Source: JAFDED01 sp964611635 | GTDB lineage: Bacteria; Desulfobacterota; JAFDED01 | Direction: 5' to 3' | DNA length: 31,104 bases | Assembly (NCBI GenBank): GCA_964611635.1 | Contig: CAZTAS010000052.1 | Coordinates: 1-31,104, forward strand | Shown: in pieces, positions 1 through 7,427 of the stretch | Numbering within the stretch: the stretch's first letter is position 1 | How the letters are laid out: the number at the start of each line of letters is the position of its first letter | Made by a program: the position numbers and the translations under genes | Notes under the pieces: generated by a model | Told to the model about the DNA's origin: nothing | Databases searched by the model: none | The model's input: the letters and a program-made list of their open reading frames with translations, nothing else

Positions 1-10
1 TACCGCCCAT

Positions 11-94
11 TCACTGGAAATAGGGCTGGAGAAGCAATGCCAGGCGCAGCATTGGTGAATGATTTAGTCGGAGGACTTCTTTGATTTTGCGCAT
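11..94 (-). pseudogene. IS21-type istA 5' remnant
   Basis: A 27-codon reading frame begins MRKIKEVLRLNH and stops at once. This opening resembles the N-terminus of IstA transposases of the IS21 family, which start with a helix of this type before the HTH segment. Everything after about residue 12 diverges, so this is at most a decayed 5' end. A GGAGG-like stretch lies upstream of the ATG. Recognition rests on about 11 residues and is tentative. Confidence 0.35.
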
Positions 95-121
95 GGATAA
101 CCTCCAGGCGACCATCTCCAC

Positions 122-143
122 CTCCTGAAATCTTTTTCAGGAG
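122..143. repeat. Perfect 9-bp inverted repeat
   Basis: CTCCTGAAA and TTTCAGGAG face each other across a 4-base loop. The hairpin lies downstream of the glutaredoxin-like gene on the minus strand and upstream of the istA remnant. No T-run follows on either strand, so it is not a convincing intrinsic terminator. It could be an IS-end or processing structure. Confidence 0.4.
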
Positions 144-233
144 CGTAATGGCTGCAATCTCGATTATCCAGCGCCACTTAAACAACCCTTTTTCAGGGGT
201 GTCGGAATGCTTCACACTTCCTTCATGCATGGA

Positions 234-470
234 TCAAAGGTCCAGCAACGCGTCGATACGTTCCCTGTTGAACCCTGTCACCACCTCACCATCAACAACC
301 AGGGCGGGTGTGGAACGAACGCCCATGTTTAACAACTCCTCCCGGGCCTCTTCGTCGATCATAAGATCCTTTATGACGAATTCAACCCCTTTGCCGGTCA
401 GATACTCTGCCAGTGCGAAGCAGGGACCTCAGAAAGGCTGGGAATAGACCGTTATTTGACGGTGGCTCAT
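234..470 (-). CDS. Glutaredoxin-like selenoprotein (UGPC)
   Basis: This 78-aa protein has an in-frame TGA as codon 14 (bases 429-431). The N-terminus reads MSHRQITVYSQPF-U-G-P-C: a glutaredoxin beta-strand and then a CxxC-type active site whose first Cys is replaced by Sec. After the TGA the frame stays open through a complete thioredoxin-fold pattern, with FALAEYLTGKGVEF, KDL, the cis-Pro segment RSTPALVVDGEVVTGF and a final helix ending in LLDL. The ATG at 470 follows an AAGG Shine-Dalgarno-like stretch. A SECIS-type hairpin sits just after the TGA. Expected role: thiol-disulfide or selenenyl exchange in the cytoplasm, possibly as reductant for the neighbouring GrdB-like selenoprotein (124 bp upstream, same strand). 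Without Sec insertion only a 13-residue peptide would be made. Glutaredoxin-like selenoproteins with UxxC are known in anaerobes. Confidence 0.85.
394..413 (-). promoter_or_regulatory. Bacterial SECIS element (glutaredoxin-like gene)
   Basis: Downstream of the TGA the mRNA can fold CUGGCAGA-GUA-UCUGaCCGG: eight base pairs with one bulged A and a 3-nt loop that starts with G. The loop begins 24 nt after the UGA. A small apical loop with G in its first two positions, about 16-37 nt from the UGA, is the usual description of bacterial SECIS elements recognised by SelB. Confidence 0.7.
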
Positions 471-594
471 ATGGTACCCTTGTTCCATGTTTATGGAAAC
501 CTGATTATCCGCAGATTTGGCTCGAATTGGCCACACCCCTGTATGAGGCGCATGCCAAAGGGGATTTGCAGGATGCGGTCGCGGCCAGGACCTT

Positions 595-1485
595 CTACTG
601 TTTTTGCATGGCCTTTTGTTCCCTTGCCTTTTTCAGCAACTCCTGCCGCTTGGCTTCTGCCTCATCTGAAGTAAAGGGCTGCTCATCGGTCATGAATTTT
701 TCCATCCACTCCGTGCTCTGGGACCATACGTAGGGCAGATCGACGATGATTCCTGGTTTGTCTGCCTCCTCCAGGAGCTTAAGTCCGGCGCGCAACACTT
801 CACGCTGGTTATCGGGGTCATGGGGCCTTCCGGCAGCATTGCCCAGGGGATAGTTAAGGAAGATCTGTCGCGGGTTGCCGGCGCTGGCGGCTATATCCCG
901 CGCATTGGTAAAGGTCACTGTTGGGATTCCTCCAGCCTCCAGAACCCTGGCAACCAGACTCACGGTCTGGTGACAGACGGGTCAGACAGGGGTCAGCAAG
1001 GCTACATCTACATTGTCCTTCCGGCATTGCCTAAGGATTTCCGGCCCGTCCACCTCAGTGGTCTTGCGTTGGCTGTAGTTGGGCAGGGTTCGGTAATAGT
1101 CATTGCTAAGGCTGCCAAACACCCCTTCCATTAGAAACTCCTTCATCCGCGTGGTGGGAAAAAAGGCATTGATGTCAATCATGTCCGTCTGATAGCGGTC
1201 ATGATCCTCGCTGGTTGACACAATGCGATCGGCGGGCCAGTCACTGGGTGCCTTGAACACCTCAAGTTCATTGGTGCCGAGCATTCGTGGCTCTTCAAGC
1301 GGGTTGCCTGCCTCGTCTAACAGCACGAAGGAGGCGGTGGTCACCAGCGTCACCCGGCATTCGGAAAGGGGCTTTTTCAAAGGAGTGAATGGAATGTCCT
1401 CGTTGTAGGCGTAGTTATATGTCTTCTCGTAGCCCAGATTTCGGTAATACTCGTGGGTCCTTTCGATATAACGAATATATTCCAT
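595..1485 (-). CDS. GrdB/PrdB-like selenoprotein B (UPVC)
   Basis: A 296-aa protein with an internal in-frame TGA as codon 168 (bases 982-984). The reading runs DVALLTPV-U-PVCHQT and continues without a break into VSLVARVLEAGGIPTVTFTN. U168xxC171 is the redox site of the family of glycine/sarcosine/betaine/D-proline reductase selenoprotein B relatives. Homologues outside this gene often have Cys at the Sec position. The ATG at 1485 has an AGAGG site 6 nt upstream. The C-terminus is charged (KKAREQKAMQKQ). Classical GrdB and PrdB cleave amine or ring C-N bonds within multi-subunit reductases. No GrdA, GrdC or PrdA partner is visible here, so the substrate is unknown. The neighbour is the glutaredoxin-like selenoprotein. 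Unless Sec is allowed, the gene appears as two unrelated ORFs. Confidence 0.85.
953..971 (-). promoter_or_regulatory. Bacterial SECIS element (selenoprotein B gene)
   Basis: Just after the TGA the mRNA forms ACCAGAC-CGUGA-GUCUGGU: a perfect 7-bp stem with a 5-nt loop that has G at its second position. The loop starts 18 nt after the UGA, inside the normal bacterial SECIS window. The hairpin overlaps the codons for HQTVSLV. Confidence 0.7.
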
Positions 1486-1508
1486 AACGAGCCTCTCTGG
1501 TTAGTTGA

Positions 1509-1539
1509 ATCATAATCCAAAGTTTGCATTAGCTATCAA
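1509..1539 (-). promoter_or_regulatory. Possible promoter of the selenoprotein genes
   Basis: On the minus strand TTGATA (1534-1539) and TATGAT (1509-1514) are separated by 19 bp, just upstream of the start codon at 1485. The -10 element is good, but the spacing is longer than ideal. Confidence 0.3.
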
Positions 1540-2605
1540 CTGCATCACATGATGGAAAACCCAAAGGTCCATCTTTACGGAATGGGAATGATAAGGAGCA
1601 TATAGGAAATAGGATTGCCTGGCAATGAAATATTGGAGATAGCGGGACGCCCGGACCTCCCATACCCCTCAGCCCAAACGTGCGCGGAGGGCATGCCATG
1701 CTTTTTAAGTACTCGATCCAGCCAATTGAGGACTGAGGCCATTCACTCCCCGCCACCACACAAAAAATCTTCCATGATCGGGGGAAGGGCCCGCCCTGGC
1801 CCGGTTGAATAGGGTTCCCTTCGGGAAATTCAACAGGGCTGGCGCGACTACTTTCATTTCTCTCCTCCTTTTTCTGATCTCTGACCTCCGACTTCTGGAC
1901 CCGTCAGGGAAGGGACCAGTCACACCCCCTTCAGCCTTACGCCTTTAGCCTTGTGCCTCTTACTGAGGTCGATGGGGAGAAATACCTTGTAACCCTGGAT
2001 GGGCAGGTGGTTCAATTGTGGGAGAAGGAGTGGGGATTAAAGAAGACTTGACCCGGATCCCAGAATGGCAGTAATCCGAGTTTGTGCAATTTGTCGAGAA
2101 CGTCCCTCAATTTCCACAAAAAAAGCATAAAAGCATGGGCGTCCCCCTCTCCACACTCGGAAACACCCGGGATTCTGGCTGCTCGCTTGTGCCCTGTCCG
2201 CCTCGCTCTGCTTGGCAGGAGGGCGGGCCTCGCAGAGGCAGGCGGGGATTTCTTTTTCGTTTTTCTGGGTTTGTTCTTCGCCATAAGGCCTTCGCTCCAG
2301 CGCTCTAAAAAAATTAGGGAAAGGATAATGCGGCTATGGCTTGGAAATCAAAGAAGGTGGGCAGGATATGGCATCATGTGGCAGGGAAATTGGAGACAAT
2401 GGTTTTAAGTTTTGTCATAAATGGTAGTTTCTGGGGAAGACCCATGGGAGGTCTTCAATTAGGGAAGGACTTTTGGAGGGGGGAAATATTTGGTTGAAAG
2501 GTTTGTCTTTTGGATAGGGCTAATAAATAAGACGACTCTTTTTTTATTCGGAATGCATTATTAAATTTTACCGAAATTGATATTAATATAGAGTGAAAAA
2601 AACAA
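1540..2605. other. Long region without an intact gene
   Basis: About 1 kb with several overlapping short ORFs on both strands, none with a recognisable domain. It contains low-complexity stretches of the GACCTCCGACTTCTG and GCCTTACGCCTTTAGCC type that are common between genes in this kind of genome. A nested inverted repeat lies at 1804-1834, with GTTGAAT/ATTCAAC as outer arms and TTCCC/GGGAA as inner arms. The part beyond 2500 is strongly AT-rich. It reads as a decayed junction between two genomic modules. Confidence 0.5.
1953..2051 (+). pseudogene. Possible 3' gene fragment, unknown family
   Basis: A 32-codon stretch has protein-like composition with alternating hydrophobic beta-strand residues (EVDGEKYLVTLDGQVVQLWE) and ends in EWGLKKT and a stop. 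Upstream it merges into low-complexity DNA with no credible start. I do not recognise the family. It may be the tail of a gene whose front was lost. Confidence 0.25.
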
Positions 2606-2829
2606 TCATAACGGTTCGCATTCAAGGCAAGACATCCCAACACTCCTTTGAGGTGAGATCGGCCAAAAACCTGATAATTCAAGACCCGACCCTTGCTCCA
2701 CTTGCTCCACAAGATAAACAGCTTTGATGGCAAAGGTTCTATCGATAGACGTTTTTTTTCGGGCCAGACCTTTCCGTCTTGCCCGGCTCCGAGGACTTCT
2801 TTAAGAATGTAATCATCAGTTTTCTGTCT
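2606..2829 (-). pseudogene. Ser/Thr protein kinase N-lobe remnant
   Basis: One minus-strand frame gives TDDYILKEVLGAGQDGKVW, a typical kinase beta1 strand plus Gly-rich loop (G-x-G-x-x-G-x-V). In a second frame the same DNA continues LARKKTSIDRTFAIKAVYL, with the AIK lysine motif of strand beta3. The switch falls at a GGTCTGGCCCGA segment where loss of about four bases would explain the frame change. After AIK no kinase sequence is recognisable, so the fragment covers only about 40 residues. The DNA lies directly downstream of the MBL gene and in the same frame as its end. Hanks-type kinases are common in defence islands, but this copy cannot be functional. Confidence 0.45.
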
Positions 2830-2859
2830 ACCTTGAAGACAGTAGGTTATCAGTAGATG

Positions 2860-3735
2860 TCATCTCAGATTATCGGCGAAATCATCGCACCATAAATAAT
2901 ATTTTCCTATTGAATCTACTTCTATACAAATACTTCCATCGTTTCGTGTAGAGAGCATATAGCGGGTCTGTCCATTAACCTTTGTCCCTTTCGAATTGTC
3001 GCTACTAGAATAAGCTGATTCAACACTTTCGTCCCTGCTTCTCGCTGATACAATATTCAAAATGGGTTTGCCCATAGCTTCAAATAACTCTCTACAGTAT
3101 CCAGAACTGTGCCCATGGTGAGACGTTATAAAGAAATCCGTGTTTTTAATTGCTTTTCTAAAGGATTCTCTTTTTAAGAGTTCAAGCCAACCTTTCTGTT
3201 CCAAGTCGCCACCAAAAAGGAATTTTTCAGAATATTCTGTCCCTTGGTAGGTGACTATAACAGGAATACTTGAGTTGTTTACCATTTTTGATTTTTCAAG
3301 TTCTTCAGCTTGGGATGGCGTCAAATAGTCTTTGTGATAAACTTGGAACCCCCAATCAGGTTCGGAGGCTGGCTGGTTATATGTTCTTTGCCAGCCTTCG
3401 TATGTATCGACCTTTTCAGACCCTGTTTTAGTACTTGATTCCTTAACTTTATTCCAGTCGTAGGAACTCTGTCGGAACATAACGCGGGGCGGGCAATAGA
3501 TTAAATTATCTATGTCTTCAAGATGATCTCCGTGAGGATGAGTTAAGATAAACTTACTAAAGTAATATTTGCCTTCATCTGCACAGTTGTCTCGTTCATT
3601 TTCTACGACATATTTGATGGGCGAGAATTTTGAAGCTTTTCCGCAGTCTATTAACAAAGTCCTTCCGGTTGGGGATTTTATTAAGGCACAAAATCCTTGC
3701 TCAACATCGAATACGATTACTTTAAGATCTGGCAT
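2860..3735 (-). CDS. MBL-fold hydrolase, ComEC-like (MBL-1)
   Basis: A 291-aa metallo-beta-lactamase-fold protein. It opens with a strand-rich segment (LKVIVFDVEQGFCALI) and LLIDCG, then has the metal motif THPHGDH (H66-x-H68-x-D70-H71). A later GGD (about residue 175) and TSHHGHSSG supply the remaining ligand positions. It resembles the stand-alone MBL proteins related to the ComEC nuclease domain, so hydrolysis of a phosphodiester is likely. The substrate is unknown. There is no signal peptide. The ATG lies behind GGGAGATAGGTA, 12 bp after the membrane protein gene, so it is probably the last gene of the conjugation operon. MBL proteins are known companions of bacterial E1-E2-JAB gene sets. 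Confidence 0.8.
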   Translation of the reverse strand: MPDLKVIVFDVEQGFCALIKSPTGRTLLIDCGKASKFSPIKYVVENERDNCADEGKYYFSKFILTHPHGDHLEDIDNLIYCPPRVMFRQSSYDWNKVKESSTKTGSEKVDTYEGWQRTYNQPASEPDWGFQVYHKDYLTPSQAEELEKSKMVNNSSIPVIVTYQGTEYSEKFLFGGDLEQKGWLELLKRESFRKAIKNTDFFITSHHGHSSGYCRELFEAMGKPILNIVSARSRDESVESAYSSSDNSKGTKVNGQTRYMLSTRNDGSICIEVDSIGKYYLWCDDFADNLR

Positions 3736-3747
3736 TACCTATCTCCC

Positions 3748-4479
3748 TTATGGCTTATTTTTGGTCCTTTCTTCTGCTATGTTGTAATAGGATTCCCAAG
3801 AGTGTTCGGCGTACCTGAAGCCTACCTGTCTTGTATAGTCAGGTAATAAGAACCATGAGAAAAAGATACAGCCTGCGAGATTTAGGCAGAGGATGATAAA
3901 TCCGACCAGGACGAGGTTGGAGAATTGTTTCCAGAGGAATGCCCCTGAGATGATGAGGCAGGCTATTGAGAGGATAAGATAAAGCTGCTTGCTTCCGTAT
4001 AGATTCCGAGCAAAACCGTATTCTGCGTTCGCGATTGACCATAGCCCTTTCTCGTCATATTTGCGGATAACTCCTTTTACTCTTTTGAATACGTCTTCTA
4101 TCTGCTTGGCGGCTTTTTTTGGGTCGGCTTGCTCTTGTTCTTTTGTCGGCATCGATAAGTCGAGGTCTTTGCTTACCATCTCGTGATATTTCTGTTTTAA
4201 GCCATTCCCGATTTTATCATTTTTCCATGAGACGATCTGTGTAAAGGGTGCTCCTCCCCAAGATTCCCAGAGGCTTGGCTCGATTTTCTTTCCGAGTGCA
4301 CGGATCAGCATTGAGATGAAATAGAGTATGGCTGCAGACAAAATTCCTCCGACGATTTTTGATAGAGTTTCAATTTGGGAATAAAAGCAGGTCCATAGCA
4401 TCATGAGAACTGGCAGTGATACGATTAGTGCGGGTGTATAGCGGGCTTTTAGATCGTATGAATCGACGGGGAACTTCAT
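3748..4479 (-). CDS. Four-TM membrane protein, candidate effector
   Basis: A 243-aa protein with two pairs of predicted membrane helices, at about residues 15-33, 40-60, 166-184 and 189-212. The central cytosolic part of about 100 residues contains WESWGGAPF (71-79) and a charged helical region. The arrangement recalls the S-4TM/SLATT class of predicted pore-forming effectors found with nucleotide-signalling and ubiquitin-like defence operons. The family match is not certain from sequence alone. It lies between the nuclease-like gene (64 bp upstream) and MBL-1 (12 bp downstream). Inference: membrane-damaging output of the operon. It could also be a membrane anchor or sensor. Confidence 0.65.
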   Translation of the reverse strand: MKFPVDSYDLKARYTPALIVSLPVLMMLWTCFYSQIETLSKIVGGILSAAILYFISMLIRALGKKIEPSLWESWGGAPFTQIVSWKNDKIGNGLKQKYHEMVSKDLDLSMPTKEQEQADPKKAAKQIEDVFKRVKGVIRKYDEKGLWSIANAEYGFARNLYGSKQLYLILSIACLIISGAFLWKQFSNLVLVGFIILCLNLAGCIFFSWFLLPDYTRQVGFRYAEHSWESYYNIAEERTKNKP

Positions 4480-4543
4480 TCTTGAATATTCAATCCTTCA
4501 CTTAGTGGCTTTTTTCAGAATTTAGAAGTTAAACATATCTGGG

Positions 4544-4852
4544 TTAATCCTTTTTCTTCCTGGGTTTTGTTATTACGTGTTCAAATTCGGTGTTTTCTTT
4601 CTGGCCTGCGCTCCTGCGGAAAGCTTCAAGCTGTTTAGGGTCTATAGTTTCAGGAGTATCTACCTCAATTAGTTTCGTTTTTCCGCCTTTGGACACTTCA
4701 AGATCAGGAATACGCTTATTCCTTCCTACAGGGGTGGGTTGCTCAAAATCACCAATATCGGCTTTAACTTTCCATTTTTCCTTCATATGTTTTTTTGCTA
4801 ATTCCCTAACTTTCCTGTCGTGAGTGCTGGACACAGATTTCTTTCTCGGCAT
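4544..4852 (-). CDS. Small PD-(D/E)xK-like protein
   Basis: A 102-aa basic protein. Residues 47-67 read RIPDLEVSKGGKTKLIEVDTP, the shape of the PD-(D/E)xK nuclease core: PD, a hairpin, then a hydrophobic strand ending in E-x. The position of the usual catalytic Lys is Asp65 (E63-V-D65), so activity is doubtful or the motif is a variant. The ends are rich in Lys and Arg (MPRKK..., KPRKKKD), which suits nucleic-acid binding. It starts at an ATG behind a strong AAGGAGG. A 205-bp gap separates it from the E2-E1-JAB gene, so it may have its own promoter. The family is not recognised with confidence. Confidence 0.6.
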   Translation of the reverse strand: MPRKKSVSSTHDRKVRELAKKHMKEKWKVKADIGDFEQPTPVGRNKRIPDLEVSKGGKTKLIEVDTPETIDPKQLEAFRRSAGQKENTEFEHVITKPRKKKD

Positions 4853-5057
4853 AATTTACCTCCTTACCTCAAAATATGAAAGGGAAACGTAGGTTTCAAA
4901 ATGATCTAAGCATTGAATTTCTTTTCATCTGAATGTCATTAAGTATAAGATATTACTTTACTTTATCTAAGTCCTCAACAGAATTAGAACCTTTAAAAGA
5001 CAGTTACCGGCTACCATTTAAAATCGTTTTGGCACCGACCCTCTTAAAAAATAATAT

Positions 5058-7427
5058 CTATCCCAATTTCCCTTCATCTATGATCGCATTGAATCCGGAC
5101 GGCACCCAAATCAGGCTGACTGCAGGGGCACCAAAGCGAAGCTTTTTGATTCCTTCAAGTGAATCTTTGTCAATTGAGGAAGCATCTCCTCCCCGTGGAT
5201 GGCTGTGCCAGGTACCGACATAGCTCAGAGTGCCTCCCGACGTTTTTCTTATTTCTTCAACTCTCTTTCTCAAACCCTGAATGCCCAAAATGAAAGAGGA
5301 TTGAGATCGCACTGAATCGGGCGGTGCTTCGAGCACTCTAGAGATGGTGAAACAACGTCTGGACAGCGAGATTCGGCCTATGAGTACGCCACCCGTCTCC
5401 GTATTACCCCATGTTGTAACCTCTTGCGCAATTTGATCCAAGGCTCCCCTTAAGATTCTTATCTCCCAACGGTTTTCAGCCCTAACTTTTAGTACCCCTG
5501 TTTGCCCTACTATAATTTGCCTCCAAGTAACCCCTACTCCATTATCCTCAAGCAGCCCTATCCAAAGCTCCCCTGTCTCAGATGCTCCGTTTTCAAGTAT
5601 CTGCCTTGCCCTGTCGGCCATTCCGGCGGCGAACATAGACACCCGGGTATCAGGCATGACCATTGTGTGGCTTCCACATCCCAATCCAACTTCCTGACGG
5701 GTTATTCCATCAATATGAACCGAAAATCGTGACGCCAGCTCAGGATTATCAATTCGCTCATCCCAAAAACGGATGATTAGATCGCTTACATTTGGGTTTC
5801 TAGTGGAACCCTCAATGGCCATGACCCCAATCCTGCCATGCTCGTATAATGCCGTATGCAGTAGTGTCCCAGGCAGGCTTTCATGGGGCAATGTGGATAA
5901 CATTTCTCTAACGGCCACTGATCCGGTCGATTCGATGATCAGACACGTATCTTTTGGAAAAGGATCTATCTTGTCTTTGGGATTTCTACACATCTCTATA
6001 ATATCCCCGATTATAGGCTCCGCTTCCTGCCGTAGCAATTTGATTTCCTGAGAAAGCAAGAACGCTTTCGGTTGACCAGGAATGTCAGGAAGCCCAGTCA
6101 GGGCGTGCCGAGCTATGTTGTGTGGAGAAAAGGTCCCTCTATCTACAAGTCTAAATGGCCCATGTCCTGAACGTGCAAGGTGCATGGCCATTTTTGATCC
6201 TACGCTGCCACAACCGATGTGAACGATTCGACCTTTATTCGTCCTTTCATTACCTCCTGACATGCGGCGGAGCAGTGTGGTACTCACAACGTGGCGATGG
6301 CCTAACGGAAGTATAGGCGAATTATCGCTGATTCTTATAGCTATTTCAGGGATAGCGGATTGCGTATCGTCGACATGGCAATTAATCATGTAGGGTATGA
6401 GTTCAAAGGTTGAGTTATCCCCCATTAAAGCGCACGGTCTACGAACACATAAAATTACAAAAAGGGGAAAGTCTGGTCTATTTACAGATGCCTCCTTATA
6501 TGCCCAGCAGAAATCAATAAGCGCACTGCGTAACGAATCATAACATCCGTAGCTCTCAGCTCTTTTAAGAAGGTGTCCAAAGTTCTGGATATCTTCCGGC
6601 AAATAATGGTTCACCACATATCCTGCACCATTTCTGACCTTGTCTGACCAAACGAATATGACCAATGAACCATAGACAGTCACTTCAGGCCTTTTATCAA
6701 TGTAAAATGAGTTCTTAATAAGCCCGGGGGTAATAGGTTGAGGATTCTGATAGTCTATTCCGTAAACAAAGAATGAGTCTTCATCAAGGAATGTGTTTTT
6801 CCAGAATCTGCATCGGAAGGCCAAAGCATGGCCTTTGTCTTCAACGAGGTTTCTCATCCCTGTCAGGTTATAAACGATCCAACCATAAGTATCATCCCTA
6901 CGAATAGGCTCCCAACCCTGGTTGGGATCTATGAGAGCATTTATTGCTGCCTTCCCAAGCCAGTCCGAAAGCTGATTTAGAATCTCGCTGAGGCCGTCCG
7001 CCTCTTGATGCAGAAGGTCGGAAAGGGGGCCATCATATACGCAGGGGAGTACGTAATCCCTTTTATCCTGGTTGAGAATTGGATTGATGTGGGGCAGCGA
7101 TCTATTGAAATCAGGTCTGAGTAGGATTATGGGAGCATAAAAAGGATAGGTCGGGGGGAAATGAAGAATCACCGCTTCTCGTGATCTCACCCCTGTTTCA
7201 CTAGAACCTCTTTTACTAGCACGAGAAGGCAAGGACACATTCATGTCGAACTTTATTTCGAACCCTTCATGGCCTATGGGCGTCGGGGGCTCAACTTTTC
7301 CCTTGATCGCGGCATGGGATTGGATTATCTTCAAAGCGCTTCCTATTTCTGGATGGAGCTTTATCTCACTGGCAGGGATGATGTTCTTTTTATGTTGCCG
7401 GACACGCCTTTTTTTCCTTTTACCCAT
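5058..7427 (-). CDS. E2-E1-JAB single-chain conjugation enzyme
   Basis: 789 aa from the preferred ATG at 7427; an upstream start at 7457 adds 10 residues, and the numbering below uses the longer form. Three domains follow in order. (1) E2-like fold at about 40-180, with PPTYPFYAPI, LPHINP and a Cys in VLPCVYDG (C139) as candidate transfer cysteine. (2) ThiF/E1-type adenylation domain at about 400-640, with nucleotide loop GCGSVGS (415-421) and R450. GLGCGSHTMV carries C594, a candidate E1 cysteine. (3) JAB/Mov34 isopeptidase at about 665-799, with E687, HSHP (751-754) and SSID (760-763). Established families: E2 and E1 fused as in CBASS Cap2, plus a Cap3-like JAB, here in one chain. It would activate, transfer and remove a ubiquitin-like tag. 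The start overlaps the end of MBL-2 by 8 bp behind AAGGAG, implying translational coupling. The C-terminus is KLG. Confidence 0.85.
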   Translation of the reverse strand: MGKRKKRRVRQHKKNIIPASEIKLHPEIGSALKIIQSHAAIKGKVEPPTPIGHEGFEIKFDMNVSLPSRASKRGSSETGVRSREAVILHFPPTYPFYAPIILLRPDFNRSLPHINPILNQDKRDYVLPCVYDGPLSDLLHQEADGLSEILNQLSDWLGKAAINALIDPNQGWEPIRRDDTYGWIVYNLTGMRNLVEDKGHALAFRCRFWKNTFLDEDSFFVYGIDYQNPQPITPGLIKNSFYIDKRPEVTVYGSLVIFVWSDKVRNGAGYVVNHYLPEDIQNFGHLLKRAESYGCYDSLRSALIDFCWAYKEASVNRPDFPLFVILCVRRPCALMGDNSTFELIPYMINCHVDDTQSAIPEIAIRISDNSPILPLGHRHVVSTTLLRRMSGGNERTNKGRIVHIGCGSVGSKMAMHLARSGHGPFRLVDRGTFSPHNIARHALTGLPDIPGQPKAFLLSQEIKLLRQEAEPIIGDIIEMCRNPKDKIDPFPKDTCLIIESTGSVAVREMLSTLPHESLPGTLLHTALYEHGRIGVMAIEGSTRNPNVSDLIIRFWDERIDNPELASRFSVHIDGITRQEVGLGCGSHTMVMPDTRVSMFAAGMADRARQILENGASETGELWIGLLEDNGVGVTWRQIIVGQTGVLKVRAENRWEIRILRGALDQIAQEVTTWGNTETGGVLIGRISLSRRCFTISRVLEAPPDSVRSQSSFILGIQGLRKRVEEIRKTSGGTLSYVGTWHSHPRGGDASSIDKDSLEGIKKLRFGAPAVSLIWVPSGFNAIIDEGKLG

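Noticed and set aside
148..447. Plus-strand 99-codon ORF
   Set aside because: It is the antisense shadow of the glutaredoxin-like selenoprotein, which has a far better protein pattern.
2012..2284. Minus-strand ORF with MAKNKPRKTKKKSPPASARPAL
   Set aside because: Composition is low-complexity, overlapping plus-strand ORFs are equally good, and there is no domain or ribosome site. It is probably a dispersed repeat rather than a gene.
2455..2733. Minus-strand 92-codon ORF starting PSKLFILWSKWSKG
   Set aside because: Its start is the out-of-frame reading of the kinase remnant, and the remainder is AT-rich with no recognisable domain.
2747..2792. GC-rich hairpin next to a run of eight T on the plus strand
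   Set aside because: The T-run precedes the hairpin on the plus strand and is an A-run after it on the minus strand, so it is not a terminator in either direction. The stem falls within the kinase remnant.
4853..5057. Gap after the E2-E1-JAB gene as a site for a small ubiquitin-like gene
   Set aside because: All minus-strand frames are closed by frequent stops, and the plus-strand ORF there overlaps the JAB coding region.
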